Of a stretch of DNA of 64,000 nt, positions 9,760-22,308 are shown one piece after another; positions within the stretch are counted from its first letter, which is position 1, and each line of letters begins with the position of its first letter. The stretch is from Homalodisca vitripennis (taxonomy: Eukaryota > Arthropoda > Insecta > Hemiptera > Cicadellidae). The stretch is taken from assembly GCF_021130785.1 (NCBI RefSeq), contig NW_025777986.1, positions 16,524 to 80,523 on the forward strand. Reading direction: 5' to 3'. A program made the translations under genes and the position numbers. The notes beneath the pieces are model-generated. The model was not told the DNA's origin, did not search any database, and saw nothing but the letters and a program-made list of their open reading frames with translations.

Positions 9760-12700
9760 CTATATTTTATTCATCAGCGACGTTGCATTCAGAAAACATA
9801 ACAGTCTTTGAGTTGCCGTCTCGTCATCACAGAGAATACCGTTCAACGAAGCCGGCAGATTCGAGTTGCGCCTATGTATCAAGTAGCGAGGGCAGTCAAC
9901 AAGCACATGTTCAACTGTGATGACAGTCTCACATGTGTCGCAGACCGGAGGATCATCTCTACCCATGAGGAAGCCATGTGTGAGAAGCGTGTGGCCTAAC
10001 CGCAGGCGACACAGCACAACCTCCTCACGACGGGTCGGGCGGTTTGCTGTCTCCCAGAGTCCAACGCAGTCTTTAATACGTCGTAACTTGTTGTTAACGA
10101 CTGCCTGCCACTCGGTATTCCATTTGGCTTTCAGTTTGCCCTTCACCACCGGGATAATATCGGAAGAAACCATCCGTGCGGTGTAAGGCTGGAGTTCCAA
10201 TGCTTCTTTGGCTCCTCTATCTGCCAGCTCGTTTCCGGATATTCCAATGTGTCCAGGTACCCAGACAAGAAAGACAGCAACACCTTCGGACTGAAGGGAA
10301 GACAAAGAGTGCCATATTTCGCGGATGATTATGTGTTTAGAATACATATCGCTGATGGCTTGCATACCACTAAGGGAGTCGCTGCAGATAACCAATTTAT
10401 TTGTCATGGCACACGTTATATTTAAGGCCTTTTTGATGGCTGTTAATTCGGCCGTGAAAATGGAAGAGTCATTGGGGAGACGAAACCCGTATCGTCTAAC
10501 CCCAGTGACGAAAGCACATCCAGTTCTACAACGTTCCTTTGACCCGTCAGTATAGACAACATCGCAAGGTACGAGGCTGCCTAGTATTTGACGGAGTTCT
10601 TGTTGGTAGACTGTTTCTGGAGTGGAGTCTTTTTTAAACCTAGAGAGATTTAAAATGATTTTTGGCATTGAGACGCTCCAGGGTGGAATATCACATTGAT
10701 GGACGACTTTGAACTCGTAATCGTTTAGGCCTATTTCATAAGCGTAGGTTTTGGTCCTAACGCCTAGGGGTGAAGGATGATTTGGTTTAGCTAGGAAAGG
10801 ATTTTGGAGTGGATTTCGCAGGACCGGTTCAAATGCAGGGTTGTCTGGCTTACCTGAAAGAGCATGAACATAGTTTAGGGACAGATGTTGCCGTCTATGC
10901 GAAAGAGGAGGTTCTCCCGTTTCTGCAAGAAGACTTTTAATAGGAGAAGATCGAAAAGCTCCAGTGGCCAGTCTTAAAGCAGAATTATGGATTGGGTCAA
11001 GCATTTTGAGAGCACTGGGTCTTGCGGACCCATATGCTTGACATCCATAATCTAGACAGGAACGGATGGTGGCTTTGTAGAATCTGAGCATGCATGTCCT
11101 GTCCGCCCCCCATTTTGTTCCGCTTAAAGCTCTCAGTATGTTCAAGCGCTTCACGCATCGATCTTTTAGGTCTTTCAGATGAGGCACCCAAGTTAACCGG
11201 GTATCAAATGTGAGACCCAGGAATCTGATATTGTCACAAGTAGTGATTCTCTGACCCAGCAAAGAGAGCGTTGGCTGCTCAACAGTACGCATTCTGGAGA
11301 AAACAATGGCTTTTGTTTTAGGTGGAGAAAAAGAAAAACCCGTAACTCCGCACCACTGCTCAAGCCTGTTGATGGTAAGCTGTAAAGCTCTCTCCCCCAC
11401 CGCTAGCTTCTTTGTAGAGATGTAAATAGAGAAATCATCTACAAACAAAGAACAGCGCACAGGAGGGGTAACGCAGGACGATATGTTATTGATTGCAATG
11501 GCAAACAGAGTACAGCTTAGAACGCTACCTTGTGGAATACCATTTTCCAGCGTGAATAAATCGGAAATTTTTTTCCCAAGTTTGACCTGTATGGTTCTTT
11601 CCGACAAGAAGCCCTGTATGAAAGAAACCATGTGGCCCCCTACACCCCAAGATATTAAAGCATTTAATATCCCCCTTCTCCAAGCCTTGGAAATGTCGAA
11701 GAATACCGCGATCAACTGTTTTCCTTCAATAAAGGAATTCAGGATTGCCGATTCCAAGGCAAGTAGATGGTCACTTGTAGACCGGCCTTGTCGGAATCCG
11801 CACTGGGAAGGTGAAAGAAGATTATTTTTCTCCAGAAACCAAACAAGGCGTTGACCATCCTTTCGAGTACTTTGCAGAGACTGCTAGTAAGCGAAATTGG
11901 TCTATAGCTACCTGGAGAAGTTCTATCTTGGCCCGGTTTTTGGAGAGCAATAATGTGTGAACGACGCCAAGAATTAGGGAATGTGTTTTCTAAATATATT
12001 CTATTATATAATTTTAGAAGATCTTGTTTTTCCATCTTCCGTCAGGTTCCGCAACATGGCATAATGTATGTTATCGGGACCTGGAGCAGAATTTGATGTC
12101 GCCTTTAGTGATGAATCAAGTTCATCAATGGTTAAAGGGAAGGTTTAAAGGAGAGTTATTATTAATATTTAAATTTAGAGGATGTCTTTCTGTATTTGTT
12201 TTGAAATTTTGAAACTCCCTATTGTAAGATGACGTTTTTGAAATTTCCGCAAAATGTGAGCCGAGTAGATTGGAAACTGTCAAGGGATCAGTTACCACAT
12301 CGGTACCATTTTTCAGAGCAATAAGAGAAGGTGGAGAGGTCTTACAGCAAACAGATCGAAGCTTCCTCCAAACATCAGATGCAGGAGTTGTTCGTTTTAT
12401 TCGATCTGTGTAGTCCAGCCAGGACTGCCGCCGTCTCTGTCTAAATACCTGTCTTGCTTTGGCCCGTGCTCTTCTGTACCTACTTAAATTTTCTTCAGTC
12501 GGTGATCTGTTGAACTGTCTTAAACATTTTCGACGTTCCTTTAGAGCCGCCGAACATTCTTCAGACCACCAAGATACCTGGCGTTTGTTTGGTGAACCCG
12601 AGGATTTTGGAATGCTGCGCTCTGCGGATGTTATAATATTGGATGTAAATAATATAGTGGCTGTATTTATGTCGTTTTGATTGGATATTAATAGTTTGAG

Positions 12701-13424
12701 AAATTATGTTCTTTTTGTACTCGTTCCAGTCAGCCCTCTTAATTTTCCACCTGGGACACCTGCCTGTCGAAGACGGAAAGGATTCAAAAGCCACGGCAAT
12801 GGGCGCATGGTCACTCCCTGACAGGTCGGGAAGTACGGACCAATGCACTCGAGTTGCCACGACCGGACTGCAGATTGACAGGTCAATTGCCGACCATAAG
12901 CCAGTCCTAGGGCACATGTAAGTGGCCGACTCGTCATTGAGAATGACCGCTGCCACTTCATCCCACAATCCCGCAACCATGTTACCCCTCCGATCAGAAT
13001 GGCTGGAACCCCAAGAGCGATGGTGTGCATTGAAATCACCAACCATCAAGAAAGGAGACGGGAGTTGGCTGTAGAGATCACGTAGATCATCAAGAGATAA
13101 ATCAAAAGGGGGAGGTGGAATATATATGGAGCAGATAGTTAATTTAAAAGGAACATCGATTGATACTGCTACTGCCTGGAGGTTTGTGACGATGTTCAAA
13201 GCTCCAGCATTAACAGAAGAATCTGCTAGAATAGCCACACCTCCACAGGCAATTTGTTGGTGATGATCTAGGCGAAAGATGTCATAACCATTTTGTTTGA
13301 AATGAGTATGAGGAGACAATTTTGTCTCTTGTAGGCAAATAAATTTAGGTTTTCTTGTATTTATGAGTAATTTTAAGTCTTCATAGTGGCTTCTCAAACC
13401 ATTAATATTCCATTGTAACAGCAT
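9760..13424 (-). pseudogene. LINE A ORF2: endonuclease, RT, RNase H
   Basis: The start at 13424 reads MLLQWNINGLRSH, an APE endonuclease opening, followed by CLQETKL, VGDFNAHH and SGSDHAPI, the expected catalytic blocks. The frame is lost near 12600-12560, and the linker and early RT lie in shifted frames (12035-11739 has LEDMV-like and PGQDRTSPGSYRPISLT). The frame 11757-9760 (665 codons) has FFDISKAW, GIPQGSVLS, and LFVDDF as the RT active site (VDD in place of the usual ADD). RNase H follows with VVYTDGSK, FTAELTAI, ICSDSLS and WVPGHIGISGNELADRG. The tail has CDTCETVITVEHVLVDC, a CCHC-type finger. A deletion after KAW and several shifts make it inactive. Confidence 0.85.
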
Positions 13425-13618
13425 TTTATATTATATATTTTATTTTGTGCTAGTTCATCGTAATTTTTTTTCTTTGTTTAGATACAGGACGGAAGTTACC
13501 ATGAACAGTTTGGAACTCTGTCTGCATCTCCAAAGGGTCCTCAACCATATCATCATCAAGTGATAATTGTGAGGATCTGGACGAGGATGGATTAGTCTTT
13601 TTTACTAGGAATTTGGAT

Positions 13619-14758
13619 CTATTTTCTGATTTTGTTTCTATGTTCTTTTTTAATTTGTCGGCGAGTTTTTTTCCTCTCTTCCAAAGATAAGGCGGGTTTC
13701 GTATTTTGTTGAGCCTTATCTCTGAAAGTAGAAGTAGCTGTTGGGCGAGCTTGAGTCTGTGTGTTGGACTTAGTATGGGGCGTGTGGACTCCCTGGGAAG
13801 GATTACTGGCGGATGTCAACGGATGTTGTCCGGTACCGGCTGCAAGCTGCTTAACCAAAGCGGCAACCTGTTCTGTTAGATTGAGTACCATACCTTCCAA
13901 AGCGGTACATGACGGGCACTGTGCGGATTGGACTGGGGCTGAAGCAGCTTCGGAGTACGAGACTCCCTTTTTAGGGGTTGGAGCGATTCTTCTCCTGTAC
14001 TCTTTGCGGGCTTCGTTAAAGGAGAGTTTGTTAAGAGTAACGATCTTCAATACTTCCTTTTCCTCTAAGTAAACTCTACACTCCTTCGAAGTGGCCGCGT
14101 GTTTGCCCTTACAGTTCACGCATCTGACGTCGTTCTTGCAACCTTCCTCTTGGTGGCCTTCATCGCCGCAACGGGAACAAGTCTCAGGGCCCGAGCACGT
14201 CTTAGTAGAGTGCCCGAATCTCTGACAACGGTAAACAACCGCTGCGGATTTTTAAAGTATGGCCGTACAGTCAGGGACAAGTACCCAGCCTTAATAGTTT
14301 TTGGAGGTTGGGGAAAAGCAAAGGTCAGAATTAGACCAGGAGTCGGAACCTTTTTCCCATTCTCCGTCCGAAGCATCCTGACCACATCGGTTACCATTTT
14401 CACACTGCAGCTCTTCCTTAATTTCCTCCTCACTACACTCCATCAGGTCACGGCAGAAGACGATCCCCTTAGAGGTATTCAGTGAGGAGTGCGGTTTGAA
14501 CAACGACTTCCACCTGGTCAAAAAAGCTTGTCATCTGAAGGAACTTCCTGGCTTGGGATGTAATTCGCAGCCTCCACCAGGATAGTTCCATTTTCTCAGT
14601 TTGCTTACCGATTTAGGCTGACCGCCTGAGGAAACAAAAGCTTTGTTTATAAGGAAAGGACTAACCTTTGTTAGAGTTTTGCCCTCATCCTTATGACTCA
14701 CGATTAGGTATAATGGAGTTGGAACGTTCATATTTTCTGCATTTACTTTTTCTTCCAC
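13619..14758 (-). pseudogene. LINE A ORF1 (gag-like), broken
   Basis: The likely start at 14758 reads MEEKVNAENMNVPTPLYL, close to the VPTPLFL-type opening of LINE B ORF1. The reading passes through at least three frames (14758-14531, 14521-14291, 14433-14116, 14119-13619). The last frame has VNCKGKHAATSKECRVY, EEKEVLKIVT and ARKEYRRRIAPTPKK, blocks that are intact in the LINE B copy. The zinc-knuckle region is present but shifted around 14140-14240. The product would bind the element RNA. Confidence 0.75.
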
Positions 14759-15349
14759 TTTCCTTTGTTTTATATATATGATTCATTTTCAGAATCTGAC
14801 AACTGTCGTTTTTTCTCTGGATCATTAAGATCTCTTCCTCCGAATTCTTGCCCTAAGGGTGGGGTGGTTTGAATATCCATATATAGGGTCACCAGCGCAT
14901 CGTGTTTAGTAGTGCGGGCCGATTCACCGGGAGCGGGCATGCCCTCGGGTGTCCCACAAACCGTAGCTTGGGGGACAACCCTACCTCAGTTCCCCGAGGC
15001 CCGGTTTCCATCGATTACCAAGTCGGGAATACGCGCACAACTTGGACTCGCACGTGGCAACAGGGGCTCCGACACCCCTGCCTACTGAACACTTCCTGAC
15101 CAAGGACCGAAGTGGCTGGCTTCTGAACCAGTACAAGACTTACGCCTCGGCAGAGACAAGCTCACATCAGCTCTCACCGACACCAGAAAGGGCATCTAGT
15201 GCCGGCTTAAGCACTCCCAGCGAGCCATGCACTGGAACGGTCAGAGGACGGGTACTAATAACACCCTGGAGGGGGATTTGGTAGGAATTAGGGAATGGTT
15301 AGGTGGGAAGAGGCAGTTTAACGTCATACCCAGGACGGTGTACCTAAAG

Positions 15350-15860
15350 TAACGAAAAGAAAAGATTATAACGTGTAGAAATCAAATGAATAGTTTAATA
15401 ATGAAATTCATATTTTCTTATTCCATACATTTGATTTAAATGTTCTCAATTTGGAAAAGTCACTATTTTGTATTAATCATGTAAATTTATGTAAATGTTT
15501 ATATATTTTAAAAGAAAGTTTTCTCACGTTAGTTCATTAACACATATTTATTGCAACACCACATAAATTGTAATAAATAATATTAAACCTAATTGGTATA
15601 AAAGTTGTGTTCAATATGTCGGTTGATGATATCCATTGTTATTTAAAATTTTAATCAATATAATGATATGCTATTACAAATAAAATTTGTGTTGGTTCAT
15701 TTAAGGGTGTTGTATTGCCAATCGAACCTATTATTTAAATCCTCTCACAAGAGTCCTTGCTCATAAAATACTATAATATTTCACAACCTTACTCTAAACA
15801 AAACCAACCTTAGATGGTGGTGGCGCCGGGTAACGATCCCAATACCTCTCACATGCCAAG

Positions 15861-15862
<2 letters not shown>
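15350..15862. other. AT-rich sequence without a recognised gene
   Basis: No coding signal is visible. Between about 15808 and 15852 is a degenerate match (GCGCCGGGTAACGATCCC, then CTCTCACATGCC) to the tRNA-like segment at 57440-57500. Both lie beside an AT microsatellite and the same mariner-like fragment. Confidence 0.4.

Positions 15863-15903
<41 letters not shown>
15863..15903. repeat. AT dinucleotide microsatellite
   Basis: About twenty uninterrupted AT units. It abuts the terminus of a Tc1/mariner-like fragment, as does the longer AT array at 57518-57605. Confidence 0.95.
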
Positions 15904-15906
<3 letters not shown>

Positions 15907-16505
15907 GGGTGCTGAAAAGTCCCGGGACGGTCTAATAACTTTTGAACTAATTACAATATAAGAACCAAAATTTACATCAAGCTTTTGCTCATATAAAACT
16001 ATTATTTTATGTATTTCACCATGATATCCTGCTTATGGGGGACGTCCCGCTAGGGGTTGGTGAAAATTCTTAAATAGAAGCATAGGTCGAGTCGTACATC
16101 AAATTAAAGCTCTTTTTAATTAGAAACATTTTGGCGAAAATCTGACGTAAAACAGTTGACGCATTACAAAATGGCGGACACTCAAAGATTATAAAATACA
16201 GAATTTTTCAAATGCAAACATTCTGGTTGTTAGAGCAAACTGAGACACTTAATCTTTTATTTTACTTCTTTTACTTCAAATCACTTACCAAAAGTTATAA
16301 CAAATGTTCAAAGTGTTTGCCTTCAGTTTGCTGACAATATCCCAATCGATTGTAGAACGCTGATATCGCATTGTTTAAAGCTTGGACAGGAACACCCTGA
16401 GCTTCTCTTACAATACGGTTTCTCAACTCATCCAAATTTTGAGGTTTTGTTTTAAACACTTTTTCTTTGAGGTAGCCCCAAAAGAAGTAGTCTAAAGGGG
16501 ACCGA
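15904..16505 (-). mobile_element. Tc1/mariner-like transposon fragment, copy 1
   Basis: The left end reads CAGGGGTGCTGAAAAGTCCC, a terminal inverted repeat beside TA. The minus strand encodes a transposase C-terminus: RSPLDYFFWGYLKEKVF, then DELRNRIVREAQGVPVQ, and a Tyr/Cys-rich end with GYCQQTEGKHFEHLL. SPxDxFxWGxLK is the region around the third catalytic acidic residue in this superfamily. The upstream two thirds of the gene are absent; piggyBac sequence begins at about 16513. A close copy is at 57607-58195. Confidence 0.75.
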
Positions 16506-16514
16506 GATTCCTAA

Positions 16515-18118
16515 TTGGTAAACCGAACTTCAACTTCAGGTAACGCCAATAGATTTAGTACTGAAATGCCTGGGAGATATCACTGGAAAAAACTGGATGA
16601 TTTTTCCCCTAATTCTCCTGCTCCAGAGTATGAGCCTATAACTGCTGTTAATATACCTCCACATGAATATATATCAAAATATGTACCAGACAATATATTT
16701 CACACTCTTGTTGAGCAGTCAAATAGAACATTTTTTGCCAGAATGGGAAGAAACCTTGACTTATCTGTAGAAGAACTAAAAAAGTTCTTTGCAGCAACAT
16801 TAATGATGTCCTATATGGGATTTCCCAGAATTAAAATGTATTGGGAAGAAAAAAACTAAAGTGAATAGTGTGTTGCTTCTCTGGTTGGGAGGGACAGGTA
16901 TTTTTATGATTAGATCTCACCTCAAAGTTGTATATGATAATGACATTTCTAATGAAGAAAAGGCTAGTAATAAATTATGGAAGGTGGAACCTCTACTCAA
17001 ATCAGTCAGGACTGGGTGCCTACTCAATCCAAAGAGTGAAACCGTTCCAGTTGATGAACAAATGATCCCATTTCATGGCCAATCACCAGCTAGATAGGTT
17101 ATCAAGTCAAAACCAAATCCATGTGGAGTTAAGAACTTTGTGATAGCAGCCCCAGATGGTCTGCCCTTGGACTTTTTCTTTTACCAAGGGAAAGGTGATC
17201 CTATTCAATGACACTCGTTTCGAACACCTAGATGTTGGAGGTAGAGCAGTCATTAGGATTCTTGAAAACATTCCGCAAGGAGTATCTGTGTACATGGATA
17301 GATATTTTAATTCCATGCATCTTTTAGATCTCCTTCACTCAGAAAAAGGGGCAACAGGGACTGGAACCCTAATGAAAAATAGAATTCCACAAGATTCTAA
17401 GCTAAAACTCGACAAGGATCTAAAAAAGCAAGGCCGGGGATCTACTGATCAAAGTGTGAGGTCTGATGGTCAAATAACTGTAGTAAAATGGTTTGACAAT
17501 AGACCTGTGATTTTGATGTCTAGCAAAGAAGGCAAGTTGCCAGTTGATCAGTGCCGGAGGTGGTGTAGAAAGACAAAACAGTACATTTCTGTTGATAGAC
17601 CTTTGATAGTGAAAGAATACAATAGCAAAATGGGAGGGATTGATCTCTTGGACAGATTCATAAGCTACTATCGAATGGCGGCAAGAACAAAGAAGTGGAC
17701 GATCCGTGTAATCATGCACATGATAGATTTTTCCATTGCTGCAGGCTGGGTTCAGTACAGGCGAGACCAAAATGAACTTGGGACACGCAAACGAGACATA
17801 CTGGATTTGATGCAGTACAGGGGATAATATGCACACTACCTTGCCTACGGAACCAAAGAAGAGTCAGATGATGATGATTCAAACTTTGAAAGTACTCTGC
17901 CTCCTCCTCGCAAGAAACCAAGAGTAAGCCATCCTCCAGATGTACTACGAACTAAGAATACTTTGCACTTGCCAGAAATGCCAACACCTGCAACCAAGAA
18001 CCGTTGTCGGTTACCAGGGTGCTCAGCAAACACAGCAAGAATAAAGTGCTCAACATGCAAGGTTTACTTGTGCATCCAGGAAAATAGGAACTGTTTTAAA
18101 CTTTATCATGAGCTGTGA
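16515..18118 (+). pseudogene. piggyBac transposase pseudogene (P1)
   Basis: Order of blocks: YISKYVPDNIFHTLVEQSN and FFAATLMMSYMGFPRIKMYW (N-terminal half), VDEQMIPFHG (first Asp region, 17051), VYMDRYFNSMHLLDLL (second Asp, 17290), SKMGGIDLLDRFISYY (third Asp, 17625), and a C-terminal Cys-rich domain CRLPGCSANTARIKCSTCK. These match piggyBac-type DDD transposases. Stops or frameshifts occur at 16857, 17095, near 17200 and at 17825. The upstream acidic region and left terminus were not found, so the copy is 5'-truncated against the mariner-like fragment. Confidence 0.85.
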
Positions 18119-18366
18119 ATATTCTTATATTTTCCTCTAATTAATTGAATTTTTGTTTTGTTTTCAGAGAAGAAAATTGTCTACAAATTTTATACATTAT
18201 TTCATAATATCTATTTATTTCCAAAAATGTGTGCATTTTAGTTTCATGTTACTTGCATAAATACTTTTAGTGACAAACAATTTATTATAATAAACAGTAT
18301 TTTCAAAGTTAGAGCTCTTTTATTTTCCATGGTATTTGTTTACTCTGAAGTAGGTTGAGTCCAAAT

Positions 18367-18386
18367 GTCTCCTATAGGAGACATTA
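18367..18386. other. 20-bp perfect palindrome downstream of P1
   Basis: ATGTCTCCTATAGGAGACAT is a perfect palindrome about 250 bp after the P1 stop. Subterminal palindromes are common near piggyBac ends in this window (P2, P5), so it may mark the P1 right end. No TTAA was seen directly beside it. Confidence 0.45.
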
Positions 18387-18518
18387 GGTAGTACAGATAC
18401 TTGAATCAAAAATATTTTTTAAATATTTTTGTTGTTGTTCCCTACATTTATTTAAACATAAATCACACACAAAAATTGAAATTAAGAAGAACAAATTTCT
18501 TCAGGACTGAGGAGGTTT

Positions 18519-18534
18519 TATATATATATATATA

Positions 18535-18574
<40 letters not shown>
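18519..18574. repeat. TA dinucleotide microsatellite
   Basis: TA repeats interrupted once by GC (TATGCATA). It is flanked on the right by a short AGA-rich run. Confidence 0.95.
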
Positions 18575-18576
<2 letters not shown>

Positions 18577-18648
18577 CATAGGAGGAGAAGAGAAGAAGAA
18601 GAAGGCTATAACAGTGACAATGCAGTCTGCTACTCTCAATCATTCAGA

Positions 18649-18826
18649 CATGACTCTCCGTTGCATACTTCATAAAGTCGTCACTTACTGCTTTCCACAT
18701 GTCTTCTGTCATTTCAGGTGTACACACAGTCTTCAGCTTAATCCAAATTGCAGCACAAACCTGTCGGACTACAAGAGATACAGTAGACTTCCCCAGTCTA
18801 TAGTTGTAATGCAGTTCTGCAACAAA
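18649..18826 (-). pseudogene. PIF/Harbinger transposase fragment
   Basis: On the minus strand the frame reads ELHYNYRLGKSTVSLVV, RQVCAAIWIKLK, then TPEMTEDMWKAVSDDF. This is the segment preceding the first catalytic Asp of HARBI1-like transposases (compare LHYSFRVGISTARKIINEVC in the copy near 36350). No catalytic motif remains. Confidence 0.65.
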
Positions 18827-18839
18827 ATATATTGTTTAA

Positions 18840-19277
18840 ATATTTCCAAGTGGTATGATTTTTATTTGAAAACTTTATTATTTTATTTCAGAAGAGAGTT
18901 CTGATTTTTAATTTGGTATGTTTGACTGAAGTTTTTATTTCTTGCCAAAGGACCCTTTTAATATTACTAAATGATTGTCAATTATTTTGTGGAAAATATA
19001 GAGTGATGAAATTTGAAGCATTGAACTATTTAATTTGCCATTTTAAATAAATAAATTTACTTTTTTTTTAATTTATAACTGTGATTTTTATTTTAGACAA
19101 ACCATATAATATTTAATAGTTAAAAATTTAGTAATACATTTTCCTGAATATATACTCGGAGCTTACTAATCAAAAAATGTTTTATATCGTCTTGGATGTC
19201 TGATTGATAATTTTCTTCATAATATTCTGGAATCTATAATAAAATTAATCTATAATCCAAGTCGTTATAGCCCAGGT
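18840..19277. other. AT-rich sequence, nothing recognised
   Basis: Low-complexity AT-rich DNA with no open frame or repeat boundary that I can support. Confidence 0.5.
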
Positions 19278-20110
19278 ACATGAAGATCCATTACGAGAAC
19301 GCGATGGCTCTCGTCACACGCCTGGGTTCACCAACGTACTTCCTCACGTTTACTTACAGCGCGACTTGGGAGGAAAACAAGAGAGCGTGTCCTCACGGCA
19401 GTGGACGCAGTGACCCTAGCACGGCTTGCAGAGTCTTCCAGATCAAACTTTCCGAGCTTCTTCGAGATCTGCGGAGCGGAGCGATGTTCGGCTGTACAAA
19501 CTATATCGTCTTCGTCATCGAAATGCAAATGAGGGGCCTTCCTCACGCCCAAATCGTGTTTAAGATTGACGGAGACGGTCCAGTACAAGCAGACGAAATC
19601 GACTCTGTAATCCGCGCGGATATCCCCTCGGAAGAAGAAGCCGGTGGAAGACTCAGAAGTTGGTGTTGCAGCACATGATCCACGGTCCTTGTGGCACAGA
19701 TCATCGCACCGACTTCCTGTGCAGGGACGCTGTGAAGGGTCCTGCACAAAGTTTTATCCTAAGCCTTCCTGCCAGACAAACCACGTAGATGGCAGAGGAT
19801 TCGTTCAGTACAGGCGGGACTATAGAAATACCGGTCAAATCAAGTCACGCAACAGGTCTGTTACTGTTCACGATGTATGGGTTATTCCATATAACGCCGC
19901 ACTATTGCTTAAGTATGAAGCACACATTAACTTGGAGCTTGCTCTACCTGTCGCGTCATCAAGTATCTATTCAAATACCTGATGAAGGGTGGATCACTTC
20001 AAAACGTCACCGTCACTCCTTTGTGGCAACAAGAGGATGAGGTAGAAAACTATGTGACTAAGAGAATGGTTGGGCAAGCGACGCACGCTGTCGTCTCTTG
20101 GACTTAGTGT
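19278..20110 (+). pseudogene. Helitron Rep-helicase fragment (Rep part)
   Basis: The frame from 19280 reads ALVTRLGSPTYFLTFTYSATW, matching the start of the Helitron replication-initiator domain, then IEMQMRGLPHAQIVFKID, the place of the HUH motif (usually GLPHAH; here the second His is Gln). After a frameshift near 19660, MIHGPCG, CRDAVKGSCTKFYPK, VQYRRDYRNTG and VIPYNAALLLKYEAHINLE follow, then SSIKYLFKYL across another shift. Catalytic His loss and at least two frameshifts show a dead copy. The helicase portion was not found. GC content is higher than in its surroundings. Confidence 0.8.
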
Positions 20111-20329
20111 CTACGTGTCCATCTTGAGGGTAAAATGCACGTCTGTTTTCGTCCCGGTGATCTGACCTCCGCGATAACTAGATCAAGCTCCACGTTAATG
20201 TTGTATTTTAACAGACATGTTGATAAAAGTTTTGACAGCTTTACTAATCAGACATTTCTCGAAAAATACATTATTCTTGACAAACGACCGAAAACTGAAC
20301 CGTTATATGAACATGTTTGTACATAATTT

Positions 20330-20980
20330 TTTCTTCCAAAAACTACATTTTTGTGTTTACAAAGTACGTATTGTTACGTATTTGACAGTTTTTTAGGAGT
20401 GGAATAGTATTTGTACCACGTAGAAGGCTACTAGGAGATATTACAACAGCTCATTGTTTTAGTTAACAGTAACATTGGTTTATAAATAGTTTTGTGTGTA
20501 GTTCTTGTTTTATAACAGTATTTGTAACATTGTTTTGCAAAACATGCTCAATGCATTTGTTGCAAACGTTTAGATAAACATGTACTTCCTTTTTAAAATA
20601 TTCCAAAATATTATTTTGTCACATAAAAGAGTGTTTTTTGTATTATTTATGAACCAATTTGTACAGTTGTAATTTTATACATAAATAAAAGTGCTATTCC
20701 ATAGATGTTCTGTCATTTAAAATTCCTTCCATTAGGAATAGTAAACTAAAATGTGTGTAAATATAGTTTTCATCTTACCGGATACGCTTACGGTTGGCTT
20801 TAGTAGTCAATATCTGTCAATGCCGTAATGTTACCATTCATGCCCACTGTCGACATGACGTCATTCAGTATTGGATACTATAAACAAAAATCTATATATA
20901 CACTCTTTGTACTATAGATAAAAAAAGACTAGAAGAAAAGAAAAATATGTTTAAAAAAATAATTTGGGCATTAATGGGTG
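20330..20980. other. AT-rich sequence, nothing recognised
   Basis: No convincing frame, terminal repeat or RNA signal was seen here. Confidence 0.5.
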
Positions 20981-20984
20981 AAAC

Positions 20985-21990
20985 ATATTGTATGGTTTTA
21001 CAGAAAGATGGATCCACAAAAACAGTCTATCGGTCAAGCTGAGTCTGTTATGGAATCAACTAGGTCGAAAAAGCCAGGCCTGAACATAGAAAAACCTGGT
21101 ATGATAACATTAATAGCCTTACTTCAAAATGTCTACACCCTAGGAATGGCTTCAGTTGAGAAATGAGTTTTCCATAAACGCCCTAAAAACAATAAAAGAA
21201 ATAAAAGAGGATTTAACCCCAATGAACGTCATATTCACACTAGGAGTTAATTACATCTTCTAAAAACATACATTTAAACCAAATTGATCTAAGCCAGGAC
21301 AAAGTACCTTCATTGATTGCAGAAAATAAGCCTTTTGATGAAATTTTGCACATCTTAAATCCTTTGTTAAAAAAAACCTTATAAGAACCGAGAATTCGAT
21401 ATAACAAGTGCAATCAAAATAACTCAAAACGCTGATAAAATTTTACAAAATGAACTTACATTTCAAACCGCTAAGGCTATTGATGCAGATGCTAATACAG
21501 AGATACGACATAACATAAAAGGGAAAAGCAGAAAGGAAAGGAACGCGAAACGAACTAAAAGATCGTTGTCTTCAATAAGCTCTTCTTCATCATCCTCTGA
21601 TCAATCTGATAATGAAAGCGATTTCACCTCTCTTTTTGAAACCGATAAAAGAAATAACACTGTTTGTGTTCTATTATTTAAGAATTACAGTTTTTAAAGA
21701 AAACTAAAAGACACAAAATTGTATCACCTAGTGAACAAGGTTCTCACCTAATCAAAATTGAAATCACATCCACAAAAGATTTGAAAAGTTGTAAAAATCC
21801 TAAGGACTTTTGGCAAAAGGTTTCAAAAAAAGGGGTAATTCTGCTGGACAATAAAAATTAAGATGACGTTGATGTTCTGGAAACACTGAACAAAGTGTTA
21901 TGTACCTATGGGAGAAAATTAAAATCACTAACATTAAAAAAACTGTGCATAAACCTAAAAATCTAGGGAAAAGGTATAAGAAGTAAATTG
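20985..21990 (+). pseudogene. Unidentified coding remnant with Ser-rich tract
   Basis: Codon-like sequence appears in several frames: MDPQKQSIGQAESVMESTRS (21008), LRNEFSINALKTIKEIKEDL (21148), then TSAIKITQNADKILQNE and a basic KGKSRKERNAKRTKRS followed by a Ser run (21400-21640), and KNPKDFWQKVSKKGVI (21790). The pieces line up on one strand as if from a single decayed gene of about 1 kb. I do not recognise it. It lies just upstream of the dUTPase fragment and may belong with it. Confidence 0.4.
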
Positions 21991-21997
21991 TCGAGGT

Positions 21998-22308
21998 GAA
22001 AAATTAAATTTTTAACTGTAGAACATAAGTAACTACGTTAAAGGTTAAAACTAAATATATATCAAAAATAGGATTTAAACTTCTAGCATTTGTCTTAATT
22101 TTTTTTTTTTTTTTTTTTTTTTTTTGGGAGCAGTTTCAGTTGGGATTCATACTACTTACTTAAATTTTTAACTGTAGAACATAAGTAACTACGTTAAAGG
22201 TTAAAACTAAATATAAATCAAAAATAGGATTCAAACTTCTAGTATTTGTCTTAATTTATTTATTAATTTATTTTGTGTGGAGCAGTTTCAGTTGGGTTTC
22301 ATACTACT
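21998..22308. repeat. Tandem duplication, about 155-bp unit
   Basis: The block beginning AAATTTTTAACTGTAGAACA and ending with GCAGTTTCAGTTGGG...ACTACTTACT occurs at about 22004-22162 and again at 22162-22311. Copy 1 contains a run of about 30 T (from 22097) that is shortened to TTATTTATTAATTTATTTT in copy 2. The second copy leads straight into the dUTPase frame. Confidence 0.75.

Larger units (their letters stand above)
9316..15338 (-). mobile_element. Full-length I-like non-LTR retrotransposon (LINE A)
   Basis: The minus-strand element ends in a poly-A (T run 9316-9338 on the plus strand). A perfect 11-bp TSD, TGTACCTAAAG, sits at 9305-9315 and 15339-15349, so the 6,023-bp insertion is complete at both ends. 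Order on the minus strand is 5' UTR, ORF1 (gag-like), ORF2 (endonuclease, reverse transcriptase, RNase H, terminal CCHC) and 3' UTR with a GACACC stem-loop. The C-terminal RNase H places it nearer the I/Nimb group than Jockey or R1. LINE B at 41000-47316 is a relative. Confidence 0.9.
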